From NCBI RefSeq assembly GCF_009193295.2, contig NZ_CP059973.1, forward strand, positions 1,364,001-1,428,000: a stretch of DNA of 64,000 nt, read 5' to 3'. The translations under genes were made by a program, and so were the position numbers. This DNA comes from Bacteroides luhongzhouii (lineage in GTDB: Bacteria > Bacteroidota > Bacteroidia > Bacteroidales > Bacteroidaceae). This document shows, one piece after another, positions 53,150-62,645 of the stretch (position 1 is its first letter; each line of letters opens with the position of its first letter). The notes beneath the pieces are model-generated. The model did not search any database and was not told the DNA's origin. It saw only the letters and a list, made by a program, of their open reading frames with translations.

Positions 53150-55075
53150 TTACTTTTTCGGCTTTCTACGTGCCCATCCTTCCTCGCTGAAATCAGGCTC
53201 TTTGTCTTTGAAAAATTCTTGCCAGTCATCTTTTCTTTTCGGACCACGGGCATCAGAATATCCTCGTTCTGCACGACTGGGTTTATCTTTTTTAGCCGAT
53301 TTAGCACCTTTTGCAGAAGCATCTTTCGATTTTCTATCCTTATTCTCATAGCGTGGTGCACGTTCGTCACTTTTGCCGCCGAATCGTTTACCTCCCTTGC
53401 GCTCATTAGAACTGCTTTCGCGTCCTTTTCCGCTTTCTTCACCGGCTATTTCAATAACGACCTTACGTCCGTTCCATTTAGCTTTGTTCAGCGCTTTAAT
53501 TACATTGGTCGCTTCCTTTTCAGGTACTTCAAAGAAAGAATAGTTCTGCATCAGGTCAATGCGTCCTAATTCGATGCGTCCTCTTGTATTGCTGTTCAAC
53601 AGTCCGATAAGGTCACTTGGAAAGAAGCTGTCCGTTTTACCTAGATTGATAAATAAGCGGTTGAAGCCTGGAGCAGCTTTTCGGCTTCTTTTTTCGAAAC
53701 CAGCCTCTTTACGATCACCTCGTCCGGCACGTTCTGCACGGATATCGGTTGGCTGTTCTATTTCAGGACGGTTGCGGTAATATTCTGCAAAACGGTTGAA
53801 TTCGTGAGAAACCATTCGTTTAATCAAGTCCTCTTTGTTTAACCATTCCAGTTTACGATAGATTTCCGGCATAAAGTCGGCAATCTCTTCTTCGTTTACT
53901 TTCACTTTTTCGAGATCATCAATTACCTTAATCAGCTGTTTCTGACAGATACCTGCTGCTGTCGGCATTTCTCCGACAATGAATTTCTTACTGATAATCC
54001 GTTCGATTTCTCTCATCTTTCCCTTTTCGCGGAGGTTGATGATGGCAATGGAAGTTCCGGTTTTTCCGGCACGTCCTGTACGTCCGCTACGATGCGTATA
54101 ACTTTCTGTATCATCGGGCAATCCGTAATTGATGACATGTGTCAGATCGTCTACGTCAAGTCCACGGGCAGCTACGTCAGTTGCAACGAGCAGTTGTAGA
54201 TTACGGATGCGGAATTTCTGCATAACGGTATCCCGTTGTGCTTGGGAAAGTTCACCATGCAAAGAATCGGCATTGTAACCTTCCTGCATCAATTTATCTG
54301 CAATTTCTTGAGTCTCTTTACGGGTACGGCAGAAAATGATACCGTATATTTGTGGGTAGTAATCGACGATACGTTTTAAAGCTTCATATTTATCTTTAGC
54401 CTGTACAGTATAAACAACGTGTTTAACGTTATTGGTACTCTCGTTCTTACGGCCAATAGTGATTTCTTTCGCGTTACGTAAGTAGTTCTTGGAGATACGT
54501 GCGATTTCCGGGCTCATTGTTGCAGAAAACAGTAGTGTGTTACGTTCCTGCGGCACATCAGCCAGGATGGCATTGATACTCTCTGTGAATCCCATATTAA
54601 GCATTTCGTCCGCTTCATCCATTACAACGTTGTGAATGGTAGATAAAGATACGGTTTTGCGCTCCATCAGGTCGAGCAAACGTCCCGGTGTGGCAACGAT
54701 GATATGTACACCTCGTTTCAGGCTGCGTATCTGGCTATCAATGGAAGAACCACCATATACAGGCAACACTTTTAATCCATCAATATATTTGGAATAGTCG
54801 TTCAGATCTCCTGCTATCTGGAGACAAAGCTCACGGGTAGGGCAGAGGATAAGCGATTGTGGAATTCTGTTTTTTACGTCAATCTGTTGGAGCAAGGGCA
54901 AACCGAATGCGGCTGTTTTACCTGTTCCTGTCTGTGCAAGAGCTACTACATCATTATTTTCTCCTAAAAGGTACGGAATCACTTCTTCTTGTACCGGCAT
55001 GGGATTCTCGTATCCCATTTCTTCAATTGCTCTACGTATCTCCGGAGAAACGCCAAGCTCTTCAAATGTCTTCAT
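53150..55075 (-). CDS. DEAD-box RNA helicase with DbpA-type RNA-binding domain
   Basis: The 641-residue protein has the helicase motifs in order: Q motif (NPMPVQEEVIPYL), I AQTGTGKT, II DEAD (VVMDEADEML), III SAT and VI HRSGRTGRAG. After the core comes a DbpA-like RNA-binding domain (residues about 480-560, FINLGKTDSFFPSDLIGLL), as in DeaD/CsdA. The last 90 residues are Lys/Arg/Ser/Gly-rich and look disordered. Such proteins unwind structured RNA in ribosome assembly and cold adaptation. It has its own leftward unit. Confidence 0.93.
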   Translation of the reverse strand: MKTFEELGVSPEIRRAIEEMGYENPMPVQEEVIPYLLGENNDVVALAQTGTGKTAAFGLPLLQQIDVKNRIPQSLILCPTRELCLQIAGDLNDYSKYIDGLKVLPVYGGSSIDSQIRSLKRGVHIIVATPGRLLDLMERKTVSLSTIHNVVMDEADEMLNMGFTESINAILADVPQERNTLLFSATMSPEIARISKNYLRNAKEITIGRKNESTNNVKHVVYTVQAKDKYEALKRIVDYYPQIYGIIFCRTRKETQEIADKLMQEGYNADSLHGELSQAQRDTVMQKFRIRNLQLLVATDVAARGLDVDDLTHVINYGLPDDTESYTHRSGRTGRAGKTGTSIAIINLREKGKMREIERIISKKFIVGEMPTAAGICQKQLIKVIDDLEKVKVNEEEIADFMPEIYRKLEWLNKEDLIKRMVSHEFNRFAEYYRNRPEIEQPTDIRAERAGRGDRKEAGFEKRSRKAAPGFNRLFINLGKTDSFFPSDLIGLLNSNTRGRIELGRIDLMQNYSFFEVPEKEATNVIKALNKAKWNGRKVVIEIAGEESGKGRESSSNERKGGKRFGGKSDERAPRYENKDRKSKDASAKGAKSAKKDKPSRAERGYSDARGPKRKDDWQEFFKDKEPDFSEEGWARRKPKK

Positions 55076-55114
55076 TAAATCTCTGTATATCTTTTATTTC
55101 GTCTGCAAAGATAG

Positions 55115-55204
55115 TTAATTTAGTTGATAATGAATGGTTGATAACGGATAATTATTGTAGACGTCATCGTATTTATCATTTATCAACAATCAATTATCAG
55201 TTAA
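55115..55204. repeat. AT-rich inverted repeat overlapping the phosphatase 3' end
   Basis: The left arm (55115-55152, core GATAATGAATGGTTGATAA) and the right arm (55171-55204, core TTATCAACAATCAATTATCA) are imperfect inverted copies around a short spacer. It resembles the dispersed GATAATTGATTGTTGATAA-type intergenic repeats of Bacteroides. The right arm includes the last codons and the stop of the phosphatase gene. Confidence 0.6.
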
Positions 55205-56257
55205 TAGAATGCTGTGTAACCGTTTTATATCTTCTGTAGAAAGTCCGATTCCTTTTTTCAGATAAGTTTGTATACTCCCATATTCAGATTCAATCTGTTC
55301 CTTTGCGGCATTCAGGAAATCTTCTTTAGCCGAGTAAATGGTAGTGATTGCCTCTTGAGAGTTGACAGGTAATTTATATGCGTATTTAGAGGCTTTGGGA
55401 ATATTGAAATAATCGTTACTCAAACGATAATCTTCCATTATCACATCTTCATTGACGCCGAGAGCGGCGAGTAGGAGTGCGGAAACAACTCCTGTACGTC
55501 CTTTCCCGGATGTACAATGAATGACAACCGGATAATTGCTACGGTCGAGAAGAACGGTGAACAACTCTTTGAATTCCTTTTGGTAGTTTATAACTAATTC
55601 CCGGTTCATTCGTTCTACCAGACGGTAGATGGTATCAGTTTTTATTTTTTCTTCCCGAATACCTTGCAGAATTTTCTCCATGTTCCCTGTGAGGATGGGG
55701 ATATGTACGATTTTAAACTTGTCATCATGTAGTTGTGGATAGTGGTGGCGTTCATTTTCAGAACGTAAGTCTATAATTGTTCGTATTCCCATATTTTTAA
55801 GCTCTTGACGGGAACAGGGAGGAATACTGTCTATTTGTGCGGAACGGTATATCATTCCCCAACGAAGAGATTTTCCGGTGTCAGCAGATTCGTATCCTCC
55901 TAAGTCGCGGAAGTTCTGTACACCAGGGATATTGATGTTGCGGGTAGCTACTTTGATCCGGTATTTGTTGTTAAACACCATCAAGTAGTAATAACGTTGG
56001 GATGGATCGTTGGTTACGATTGTCATTTTACCACTGGAGATGTTAGCCATTGCAATGGGAGAATCTTCCGGAATAATTTCCGGAGAAGTAGAGGTGTATA
56101 CTTTTACCTGTCCTTTTAATATCGGTGCCGTTTCCCATTTGATAATACAGTTCCCTATATTATTTTCCTCACATACCACAGATATAGCAGGTGATGTGCC
56201 GGAGCACGACGGGAGCACTAATAAAACAGTAAGCCAGCTTAACAGGTTTTTATACAT
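55190..56257 (-). CDS. exported tyrosine-protein phosphatase (lipoprotein)
   Basis: The C-terminal domain has the Cys-dependent phosphatase loop HCTSGKGRTG (CX5R) and an upstream GVQNFRDLGGYESADTGKSLRWGMIYRSAQ segment, typical of the tyrosine phosphatase family that includes IphP and MptpB. I start at ATG 56257 (MYKNLLSWLTVLLVLPSC, 355 residues); the longer frame adds ten residues with no purpose. The signal ends at LPSC, so the enzyme is a lipoprotein outside the cytoplasm. Residues of about 20-100 form a beta-sandwich-like domain. Targets outside the cytoplasm, possibly phospho-sugars, lipids or host proteins, are unknown. The last residues come from a repeat element. Confidence 0.85.
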   Translation of the reverse strand: MYKNLLSWLTVLLVLPSCSGTSPAISVVCEENNIGNCIIKWETAPILKGQVKVYTSTSPEIIPEDSPIAMANISSGKMTIVTNDPSQRYYYLMVFNNKYRIKVATRNINIPGVQNFRDLGGYESADTGKSLRWGMIYRSAQIDSIPPCSRQELKNMGIRTIIDLRSENERHHYPQLHDDKFKIVHIPILTGNMEKILQGIREEKIKTDTIYRLVERMNRELVINYQKEFKELFTVLLDRSNYPVVIHCTSGKGRTGVVSALLLAALGVNEDVIMEDYRLSNDYFNIPKASKYAYKLPVNSQEAITTIYSAKEDFLNAAKEQIESEYGSIQTYLKKGIGLSTEDIKRLHSILLTDN

Positions 56258-56358
56258 AGTTTCTTTGTCTTGAATCGTATACTGCAAAGATAAGAATTAC
56301 CCGAAGATGTGATAATTCCTTTGCGATAATTAGCCAAAGTTAATAGTAATTTACGCGT

Positions 56359-56394
56359 TAAAAAAGGGCGCATCTTCCGGTGGAAGAGCGCCCT
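56359..56394 (-). terminator. terminator after the GH125 gene
   Basis: AGGGCGC pairs with GCGCCCT, and the inner ATCTTCC with GGAAGA, around a 3-base loop. On the minus strand the hairpin is followed by TTTTTT. It closes the mannan/sulfatase gene cluster that begins to the right of the window. Confidence 0.88.
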
Positions 56395-56419
56395 GAATGA
56401 GAAGTTGCTTGAATCAGCT

Positions 56420-57889
56420 TTATTGAATACTGTTTAATAAATCCGTTTTTCCTTCATTGATTAACTTTAGAATAAGTTCGCCAAATAAGGTATTTTGCCA
56501 TGCGAACCAAGCGCGGGTGAAATTATTAGGGTCATCTTTGTGAAAAGATTCATGCATAAAGCCTGTCCCTGCATCCGTATTGATCAGCATTTTTACACAA
56601 TCCTTGATCTCCTGATCGTCCTGGCTGGTAAATGCTTTCATCATGATGCTCATCGGCCATACCATATCATAACCGATGTGAGGCCCGCCAATACCTTCTC
56701 CTGCTTTTCCCTTGAAGAAATAAGGGTTATCTTTGCTCCATACAAAACGGCGTGTATTTTGATAGATAGGATCGTTGATTTCTACATCACCAAGATAAGG
56801 CATTGCCAGCAAGCTTGGTACATTAGCGTCATCCATTAAGAAATGATTTCCGAAGCCATCTACTTCAAAGGCGTAAATTGTACCATATTTAGGGTGATTA
56901 TAAGTCGCGTATTTTTTTAGTGCAGCTTCTACTTCTTTTGCCAGATCTGTGCATTCTTTTGCCAGTTCTGCATTTTGATTTACAGCATTTAGAATTTCAG
57001 CAGCTTTCTTTAGCGAAGAAACAGCGAAGAAATTGGAAGGGATAAGAAATTGCAAGGTTGTAGCATCGTCAGATGGGCGGAAAGCTGAAACAATAAGTCC
57101 GACAGGATTTACCGGAGCACCTAGGCCATTATTGTTCAATGTATCGAGTGCACGTTCTGTTTTGCGTTGAAATTTATAAGGCCCCACTCCTTCTTTGCGT
57201 TGCTGTTCCTTAAAAGTAGTCAGGATGTTGGTGATGGCTTGTATCCATTCACTGTCGAAAATACTTGCGTCACCGGTTTCTTTCCAATATTGGTAGGCCA
57301 GACGTAGTGGATAACATAGAGAATCTATTTCCCATTTTCTTTCATGTAATTCAGGTTTCATGTCGGTCAGGTCGGACATCCATTCCCCTCCGACAGCTCC
57401 GTCATTAAAAGCATTAGCGTATGGATCAATATTGATACATTTAAATTGTCTGCGGATTACTCCTTCAAGCATTTTCTTTAACTCCGGATCTCTATTGGCC
57501 AGTTGTACATAAGGCCAAACCTGTGCTCCCGAGTCGCGTAGCCACATGGCATGAATATCGCCTGTATAAACAAAAGTATCAGGCTTACCGTCTGTTGTAC
57601 GATAATGGACCGTTGTTTCAAGGGTATTGGGAAAACAATTTTCGAACATCCATGCCAATTTTTGATTAGTAAGTAACTTTTTTACCCTGATAATTTCTGC
57701 TTCCACGGCTTTTGATGTAAAAAGACGTTTGCTTACAGGTGGACGGTTACTTTTATAAGCGGCAATTTCAGCTGCCTGATTGACTACATTGGTATGATCT
57801 TTAGCAAGAATAAGCTCTGTAGCGTTCGCATGACTTCCCATTAATAGGGTGGTTGTAATAATACATATTCCGATGTTTCTTTTCTTCAT
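56420..57889 (-). CDS. GH125 exo-alpha-1,6-mannosidase
   Basis: From ATG 57889 (MKKRNIGICIITTTLL, signal peptide) the protein is 489 residues. The (alpha/alpha)6-fold motifs of GH125 are present: HAMWLRDSGAQVWPY (about 110-125), FNDGAVGGEWMSDLTDMKPE, and GPHIGYDMVWPMSIMMKA in the last third. The family removes single mannose units from alpha-1,6-linked mannan ends. The longer frame from 57991 overlaps the GH76 gene by 64 bases and has no signal peptide at its start. It lies directly after GH76, the standard endo/exo pair for an alpha-1,6-mannan backbone. Confidence 0.93.
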   Translation of the reverse strand: MKKRNIGICIITTTLLMGSHANATELILAKDHTNVVNQAAEIAAYKSNRPPVSKRLFTSKAVEAEIIRVKKLLTNQKLAWMFENCFPNTLETTVHYRTTDGKPDTFVYTGDIHAMWLRDSGAQVWPYVQLANRDPELKKMLEGVIRRQFKCINIDPYANAFNDGAVGGEWMSDLTDMKPELHERKWEIDSLCYPLRLAYQYWKETGDASIFDSEWIQAITNILTTFKEQQRKEGVGPYKFQRKTERALDTLNNNGLGAPVNPVGLIVSAFRPSDDATTLQFLIPSNFFAVSSLKKAAEILNAVNQNAELAKECTDLAKEVEAALKKYATYNHPKYGTIYAFEVDGFGNHFLMDDANVPSLLAMPYLGDVEINDPIYQNTRRFVWSKDNPYFFKGKAGEGIGGPHIGYDMVWPMSIMMKAFTSQDDQEIKDCVKMLINTDAGTGFMHESFHKDDPNNFTRAWFAWQNTLFGELILKLINEGKTDLLNSIQ

Positions 57890-57927
57890 CTTTACAGTGT
57901 TTTTGAGAGGGTTATTAAAAGTGGTTA

Positions 57928-59088
57928 TTATAAATTGATTCCGGCTAATCTGCCATACATTTCTACAAAAGCAGCTTGTGTCAAAAGCCATTTTTTCTCA
58001 TTTTTATCTGCTCCGCTCCAATCTGTTTGGAAGAGTCCCCGTTCATCCCTGGCATATTGCCATGCATAATCAAGGCTTTTTTGGAAGTCGGCTAGATAGG
58101 TCTTATTATGATCAGTTTGATAAAGCTCTATAAATCCTCTTAGCATGACTGCTGTGAACCAGATATTTCCTTTTTTCAGTAATTGAAATGTTTGTCCGTT
58201 TGGAGAGGTGAAATGAGTGAAAAAGTGCTTGTGACATGCTTCGGCTATATTTTGAGCATCTTCCAAATAGTTTTTCTGTTTTGTTATTTGGTAGAGTAGG
58301 GCGGCAGCTTGCATCATTTGACCACTATTATAGGCGAATTTGGCACGCCCGATTTTCTTATTGAGTGCAATGTTGTCAAAGTATAAATGATCTTTTGGAT
58401 CTTCTAAATTCTTTTTAGTCCATTCGTATAACTCTTTCCCTTGTTTCAGATAGATGCTGTCTTGAGTTGCCTGAAATAGCTTGAGAGCAAAAACGGCTCC
58501 AGGTGCATTTGAGCAAGTGTTTTTGGACTCTTTTTTTTGTTCACACCAGTAGATTCCTCCTCCAAGCACTTCGTCTTTACCGCTAAGAATAAACTCCCAT
58601 ATCAGTTCGGCTTTTTCCAGATAGGCTTGTTTTTTAGTCATACGATAAGAATCGGTAAAATCAATGCCTAGCCAAACGTTGTCATCATAAAAACGATCGG
58701 AGAGAGGTTGATTACTGATATAGGATGAGTAAGCGAATGGTTCTCTTCGTGTGTCGAAATACTCTTCCAATCCGGGGAGTACTTTATTTTCCAGAAGTTT
58801 CTTGTATTTTTTGTTTCCGGTGCTTTCCAGTAATGCGTTTACTGCAGAGAATGTACCCGAATATGGCCAAAGATAAGAATATTCATTATGCCTTTTTGCT
58901 TGTTCTTCTGACGCCAGATAAGTTGCTTTGGTGTTCTGGTCAGAAGGATAATTTTCGCGCAGCAAACAAGTATTGGGTGCTGCATAATATTTGTAGAGGG
59001 CATCCAAAGTTTGTTGGGCTCTTTCTGCGTTAGGACTGGTGGTTGATAGAGTCAATGCACAGAAAATGTTCACTAGTAAGTAATGCAT
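57928..59088 (-). CDS. GH76 alpha-1,6-mannanase
   Basis: The 386-residue protein starts with a short hydrophobic signal (MHYLLVNIFCALTLS). The adjacent Asp pair in RFYDDNVWLGIDF (Asp135-Asp136) and the YNSGQMMQAAALLY block are typical of GH76 endo-alpha-1,6-mannanases, retaining enzymes with an (alpha/alpha)6 barrel. The C-terminus (TQAAFVEMYGRLAGINL) is also characteristic. It would cut the backbone of mannans such as fungal mannan and feed the GH125 enzyme encoded 38 bases downstream. Confidence 0.92.
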   Translation of the reverse strand: MHYLLVNIFCALTLSTTSPNAERAQQTLDALYKYYAAPNTCLLRENYPSDQNTKATYLASEEQAKRHNEYSYLWPYSGTFSAVNALLESTGNKKYKKLLENKVLPGLEEYFDTRREPFAYSSYISNQPLSDRFYDDNVWLGIDFTDSYRMTKKQAYLEKAELIWEFILSGKDEVLGGGIYWCEQKKESKNTCSNAPGAVFALKLFQATQDSIYLKQGKELYEWTKKNLEDPKDHLYFDNIALNKKIGRAKFAYNSGQMMQAAALLYQITKQKNYLEDAQNIAEACHKHFFTHFTSPNGQTFQLLKKGNIWFTAVMLRGFIELYQTDHNKTYLADFQKSLDYAWQYARDERGLFQTDWSGADKNEKKWLLTQAAFVEMYGRLAGINL

Positions 59089-59110
59089 GGTTTTGTTGTT
59101 TTATAAATGA

Positions 59111-60616
59111 TTATTGCATAAAAATATTTACCTGTTCCCAAGCGTTCTCAGTGTCGTTTGTTACTGCTGCTCCTGGTGTAGAACGTCCTTCCTTCACATA
59201 TTTCCTAATGAGTCGTGTCATCTTTTTTACTTCCTTCTCGTAACGTTTATCATGGATAATATTTTCTTTCTCCGAAGGATCTCTTTCAAGATCGAATAAC
59301 TGCATTGGAGGTAACTTTGCTAAATCAGCAGGCTTATTGGGATATCCCCATCCGCCTGATCCTCCATAGAATACTAGCTTAAGCTGTGGTGTGCGTAGAG
59401 ACAGATATCCTTTCCCTGATTCATAAATAAGATCCTTTCGGGTAGAAGTCCCTTCTTTACTTAATATAGGCCATATACTGTAGCTGTCTACAGCTTCCTC
59501 GGTTGTTAGTTTATGATTGATCATTTGTGCAAAGGTAGCATATAAATCGGTAAGAGAAACAAGGGAATTGTTTTTTTTGTTGGAAAATTTTCCTTTCCAA
59601 GATATAATTAGGGGAATTCTGTGTCCTCCTTCATATATATCTGTTTTATATCCTCTGTAAATATAACTAGGAAAATGTCCTTGCTTCTCCATTTCTTTAA
59701 CACCGATATACGGAGCACAACCATTATCTGAAGTGAAGATAATGATAGTATTATCTAGTTGGTTGTTTTTCTTTAATGTTTCCACGATCTGTTGTACCAT
59801 ATCATCTATCATGACTACAAAATCTCCGTAAGCTCCTATCGTTGTTTTACCTTTATATTCATTTGCAGGTAATACCGGTGTATGAGGAGCTGTGATGGGC
59901 AAATACAAGAAAAAGGGTTTCTTGCTGTTTTTTTGTTTGCTGATATAGTTTATGCTGTGACGGATGATATTGGGCAGGCAATCTTGTGGATCAAAGTCAG
60001 CTCCTGCCACTCCCCCATGCATCAGTTTAAGTCCTTTTTGAGGTTCGATTATATGATTAGGAAGAGCAGTCACTTTGTTATTTTCTACATAGACATAAGG
60101 TGCTATGTCAAGAGAAGAAGGTATGCCGTAAAAATAGTCGAATCCCCTGTCTGTAGGACCATTTTTGATAGGGAGTGAAAAATCTACATCTTTTTTATTT
60201 TGGGCATTTTGAGGATATCCCCAGTCCCAGCCCAGATGCCATTTACCAATACAAGCAGTGTTATAACCATTTTCAGATAACATTTGGGCTATTGTTCGAC
60301 GATCAGGGGTAATCATGGCAGGAGAGTATCCGTCAAGCACTCCTTCTTTTAATTTAGTACGCCATGGATATCTTCCGGTGAGAATGGAATATCGTGAAGG
60401 TGTTGACAAAGCGGAGGAGGAATGTGCATCCGTAAAAGTAATCCCATCTTGAGTCAGATTATCAATGTTGGGAGTGGAAATCTTAGATTCTGGGTTGAAT
60501 GCTGAGATATCTCCATAACCTAAATCATCTGCTAATATAAATATTATATTGGGAGATTGGGCGTTGATGGCAGTTGTTGTAAATAATGCCGATGAGAGTG
60601 TTATTAATTTATTCAT
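59111..60616 (-). CDS. S-type sulfatase (family S1), paralog 1
   Basis: The 501-residue protein has a signal peptide (to INAQ, 20) and metal ligands in ILADDLGYGD (29-36). The formylglycine motif is SxPSR: Ser71 in SALSTPSRYSILTGR, so it needs a serine-type maturase (anSME), not encoded here. HLGWDWGY and SDNGCAP blocks follow. It is very similar over its whole length to the gene at 61087-62595, clearly a duplication. Position beside GH76/GH125 suggests that it removes sulfate from a mannose-containing glycan. Confidence 0.92.
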   Translation of the reverse strand: MNKLITLSSALFTTTAINAQSPNIIFILADDLGYGDISAFNPESKISTPNIDNLTQDGITFTDAHSSSALSTPSRYSILTGRYPWRTKLKEGVLDGYSPAMITPDRRTIAQMLSENGYNTACIGKWHLGWDWGYPQNAQNKKDVDFSLPIKNGPTDRGFDYFYGIPSSLDIAPYVYVENNKVTALPNHIIEPQKGLKLMHGGVAGADFDPQDCLPNIIRHSINYISKQKNSKKPFFLYLPITAPHTPVLPANEYKGKTTIGAYGDFVVMIDDMVQQIVETLKKNNQLDNTIIIFTSDNGCAPYIGVKEMEKQGHFPSYIYRGYKTDIYEGGHRIPLIISWKGKFSNKKNNSLVSLTDLYATFAQMINHKLTTEEAVDSYSIWPILSKEGTSTRKDLIYESGKGYLSLRTPQLKLVFYGGSGGWGYPNKPADLAKLPPMQLFDLERDPSEKENIIHDKRYEKEVKKMTRLIRKYVKEGRSTPGAAVTNDTENAWEQVNIFMQ

Positions 60617-60626
60617 ATAATTTTAT

Positions 60627-61043
60627 TTAGTATGAGTGTAATATCTGGTCTAACCCCATGTCCTTAGGGGTTTCTAATAAAGGAAATTCCGGTAATATGC
60701 GCATAGGCACTGCAGGATCTCCCATATCCTTTTTGATAGGATTTGTTTCCTTAGAATCGTTTATCGTGTCGTAAAAATTGCCATCAGAATAGAGTTTATA
60801 TTGTATATCCCTAAAAAAATATTTTGCATTTTTACTTCCGGAAGTACCGAATCTTACTCCTGTTTCCGAAAGTCTGTCAAGGTTTGGGAGTTGATAGGTA
60901 CTACCGTAGCATCCTAAACATTCGCGCCCCATATCATCAGCTAAGATTAATACGATATTAGGTTGACTGTTGCCCGTTTGGGACATCAGAGCAGAAGGAA
61001 ACATTGTGAGACATTCCCATAGGAGACAATTAATCGCTTTCAT
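60627..61043 (-). pseudogene. sulfatase with deleted catalytic core
   Basis: The 138-residue frame joins a sulfatase N-terminus (QPNIVLILADDMGRECLGCYG, then QLPNLDRLSETGVRFGTS) directly to a sulfatase C-terminus (KYFFRDIQYKLYSDGNFYDT, then DSKETNPIKKDMGD). The segment between them, normally about 300 residues with the C/SxPSR formylglycine site, is missing, so it cannot be active. The fusion stays in frame. It differs clearly from the flanking sulfatases, so it was a third enzyme and not a fragment of either. Confidence 0.82.
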
Positions 61044-61086
61044 TCGTTAATATTTTGAGACATTAATATTTAAATTTTAATTCTAC

Positions 61087-62595
61087 CTATTGCATGAAAA
61101 TTTCGATTTGCTCCCAGCTATTGCCTGTATCATTCGCGCTCTTCTTTCCGGGTGTGGAACGTCCTTCTTCTACATACTTCCTGATTAGTTGTGTCATTTC
61201 TTCTACATTTTTCTTATAACGTTTGTCACCGATGAGATTCTTTGTTTCCGACGGATCTTTCTTCAGATCGAAAAGTTGCATACTAGGCAACTGGGCAAGT
61301 TCGGCAGGCTTGTTCGGATAACCCCATCCGCCTGAACCACCGTGGAATACTAGCTTCAATTTGGGAGTGCGCAGAGAAAGATATCCTTTGCCCGATGCAT
61401 AAATAAGGTTCTTACGCGCAGACGTCCCTTTTTTGTTTAGTATTGGCCATATGCTATAACTATCCTCTGCTTCTTTATCCTTTAGCCGATAGTTCATCAT
61501 TTGGGCAAAGGTAGCGTAAAAGTCGGCAAGTGAGACCAGTGATCCATTGATTTCGTTTGCGTATTTTCCCTTCCAGGATACGATGAGCGGTATACGGTGT
61601 CCACCTTCGTAAATATCATTTTTATAACCTCTGTAGATGTAACTTGGGTGATGTCCTTTCTCTTCCATTTCTTTAACACCTATATAAGGAGCGCATCCGT
61701 TATCCGATGTAAAGATGATGATGGTATTTTCCAGTTGGTTATTTTTCTTTAATGTTTCCACAATTTGTTGCACCATGTCATCTATCATGACTACGAAATC
61801 GCCATAATCTCCTATAATTGTTTGACCTTTATATTTCTCTGCCGGTAATACGGGCGTATGTGGTGCGGTGATGGGGAGATAGAGGAAGAACGGTTTCTGA
61901 CTGTTGCGTTGTTTGTCGATATAATCCACGCTGTGGCGTATGATATTAGGCAGGCAGTCTTGCGGCTCAAAATCGGCGCCTGCTGCTCCGTTGCGTATCA
62001 GTTTGATTCCTTTCTGTGGACCGATGGTACGGTTGGGAAGAGCGGTCACTTTGTTGTTTTCTATATAAACGTGTGGAGCTGTGCCCAGCGATGCTGGTAT
62101 GCCGTAGAAATAGCCAAATCCTCTCTCTGTAGGTCCGTTTTTGATGGGTTGTGAGAAGTCTACATCTTTTTGCTTTCTCTGACTATTTTGTATGTATGCC
62201 CAGTCCCAGCCAAGATGCCATTTCCCGATGCAGGCAGTGTTGTAGCCGTTTTCAGAAAACATTTGGGCAATTGTCCGGCGGTCGGGAGTAATCATGGCTG
62301 GAGAGAACCCATTCAGCACTCCACTTTTCATGGTTGTCCGCCAAGGATACCTTCCGGTGATAATGGAGTAGCGCGAGGGAGTGGAGAGTGCGGAAGATGA
62401 ATGGGCATCCGTAAAGGAAATTCCGGAGTGTGTCAAGTTATCGATGTTCGGAGTATGGATTTTGGATTCCGGATTGAATGCCGAAATGTCCCCATAGCCT
62501 AAATCATCTGCTAATATAAATATCACATTGGGCGATTGCGCCTTTATGGCAGTTGCCGCAAGGAGTGCGGATGAGATTGTTATTAGTTTGTTCAT
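61087..62595 (-). CDS. S-type sulfatase (family S1), paralog 2
   Basis: The 502-residue protein mirrors its neighbour at 59111: signal peptide to IKAQ, metal site ILADDLGYGD, formylglycine precursor Ser71 in SALSTPSRYSII, and HLGWDWAY and SDNGCAP blocks. Differences are scattered, with a one-residue insertion (QRKQKD for QNKKD). The frame also allows an ATG one codon upstream (62598). It is the first enzyme after the surface lipoprotein gene, separated by 114 bases that hold a strong hairpin. Confidence 0.92.
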   Translation of the reverse strand: MNKLITISSALLAATAIKAQSPNVIFILADDLGYGDISAFNPESKIHTPNIDNLTHSGISFTDAHSSSALSTPSRYSIITGRYPWRTTMKSGVLNGFSPAMITPDRRTIAQMFSENGYNTACIGKWHLGWDWAYIQNSQRKQKDVDFSQPIKNGPTERGFGYFYGIPASLGTAPHVYIENNKVTALPNRTIGPQKGIKLIRNGAAGADFEPQDCLPNIIRHSVDYIDKQRNSQKPFFLYLPITAPHTPVLPAEKYKGQTIIGDYGDFVVMIDDMVQQIVETLKKNNQLENTIIIFTSDNGCAPYIGVKEMEEKGHHPSYIYRGYKNDIYEGGHRIPLIVSWKGKYANEINGSLVSLADFYATFAQMMNYRLKDKEAEDSYSIWPILNKKGTSARKNLIYASGKGYLSLRTPKLKLVFHGGSGGWGYPNKPAELAQLPSMQLFDLKKDPSETKNLIGDKRYKKNVEEMTQLIRKYVEEGRSTPGKKSANDTGNSWEQIEIFMQ

Positions 62596-62645
62596 CACTT
62601 TTGATTAGATCTTTTTGTGAATTCTATATCTTTATCAATTAGTCT

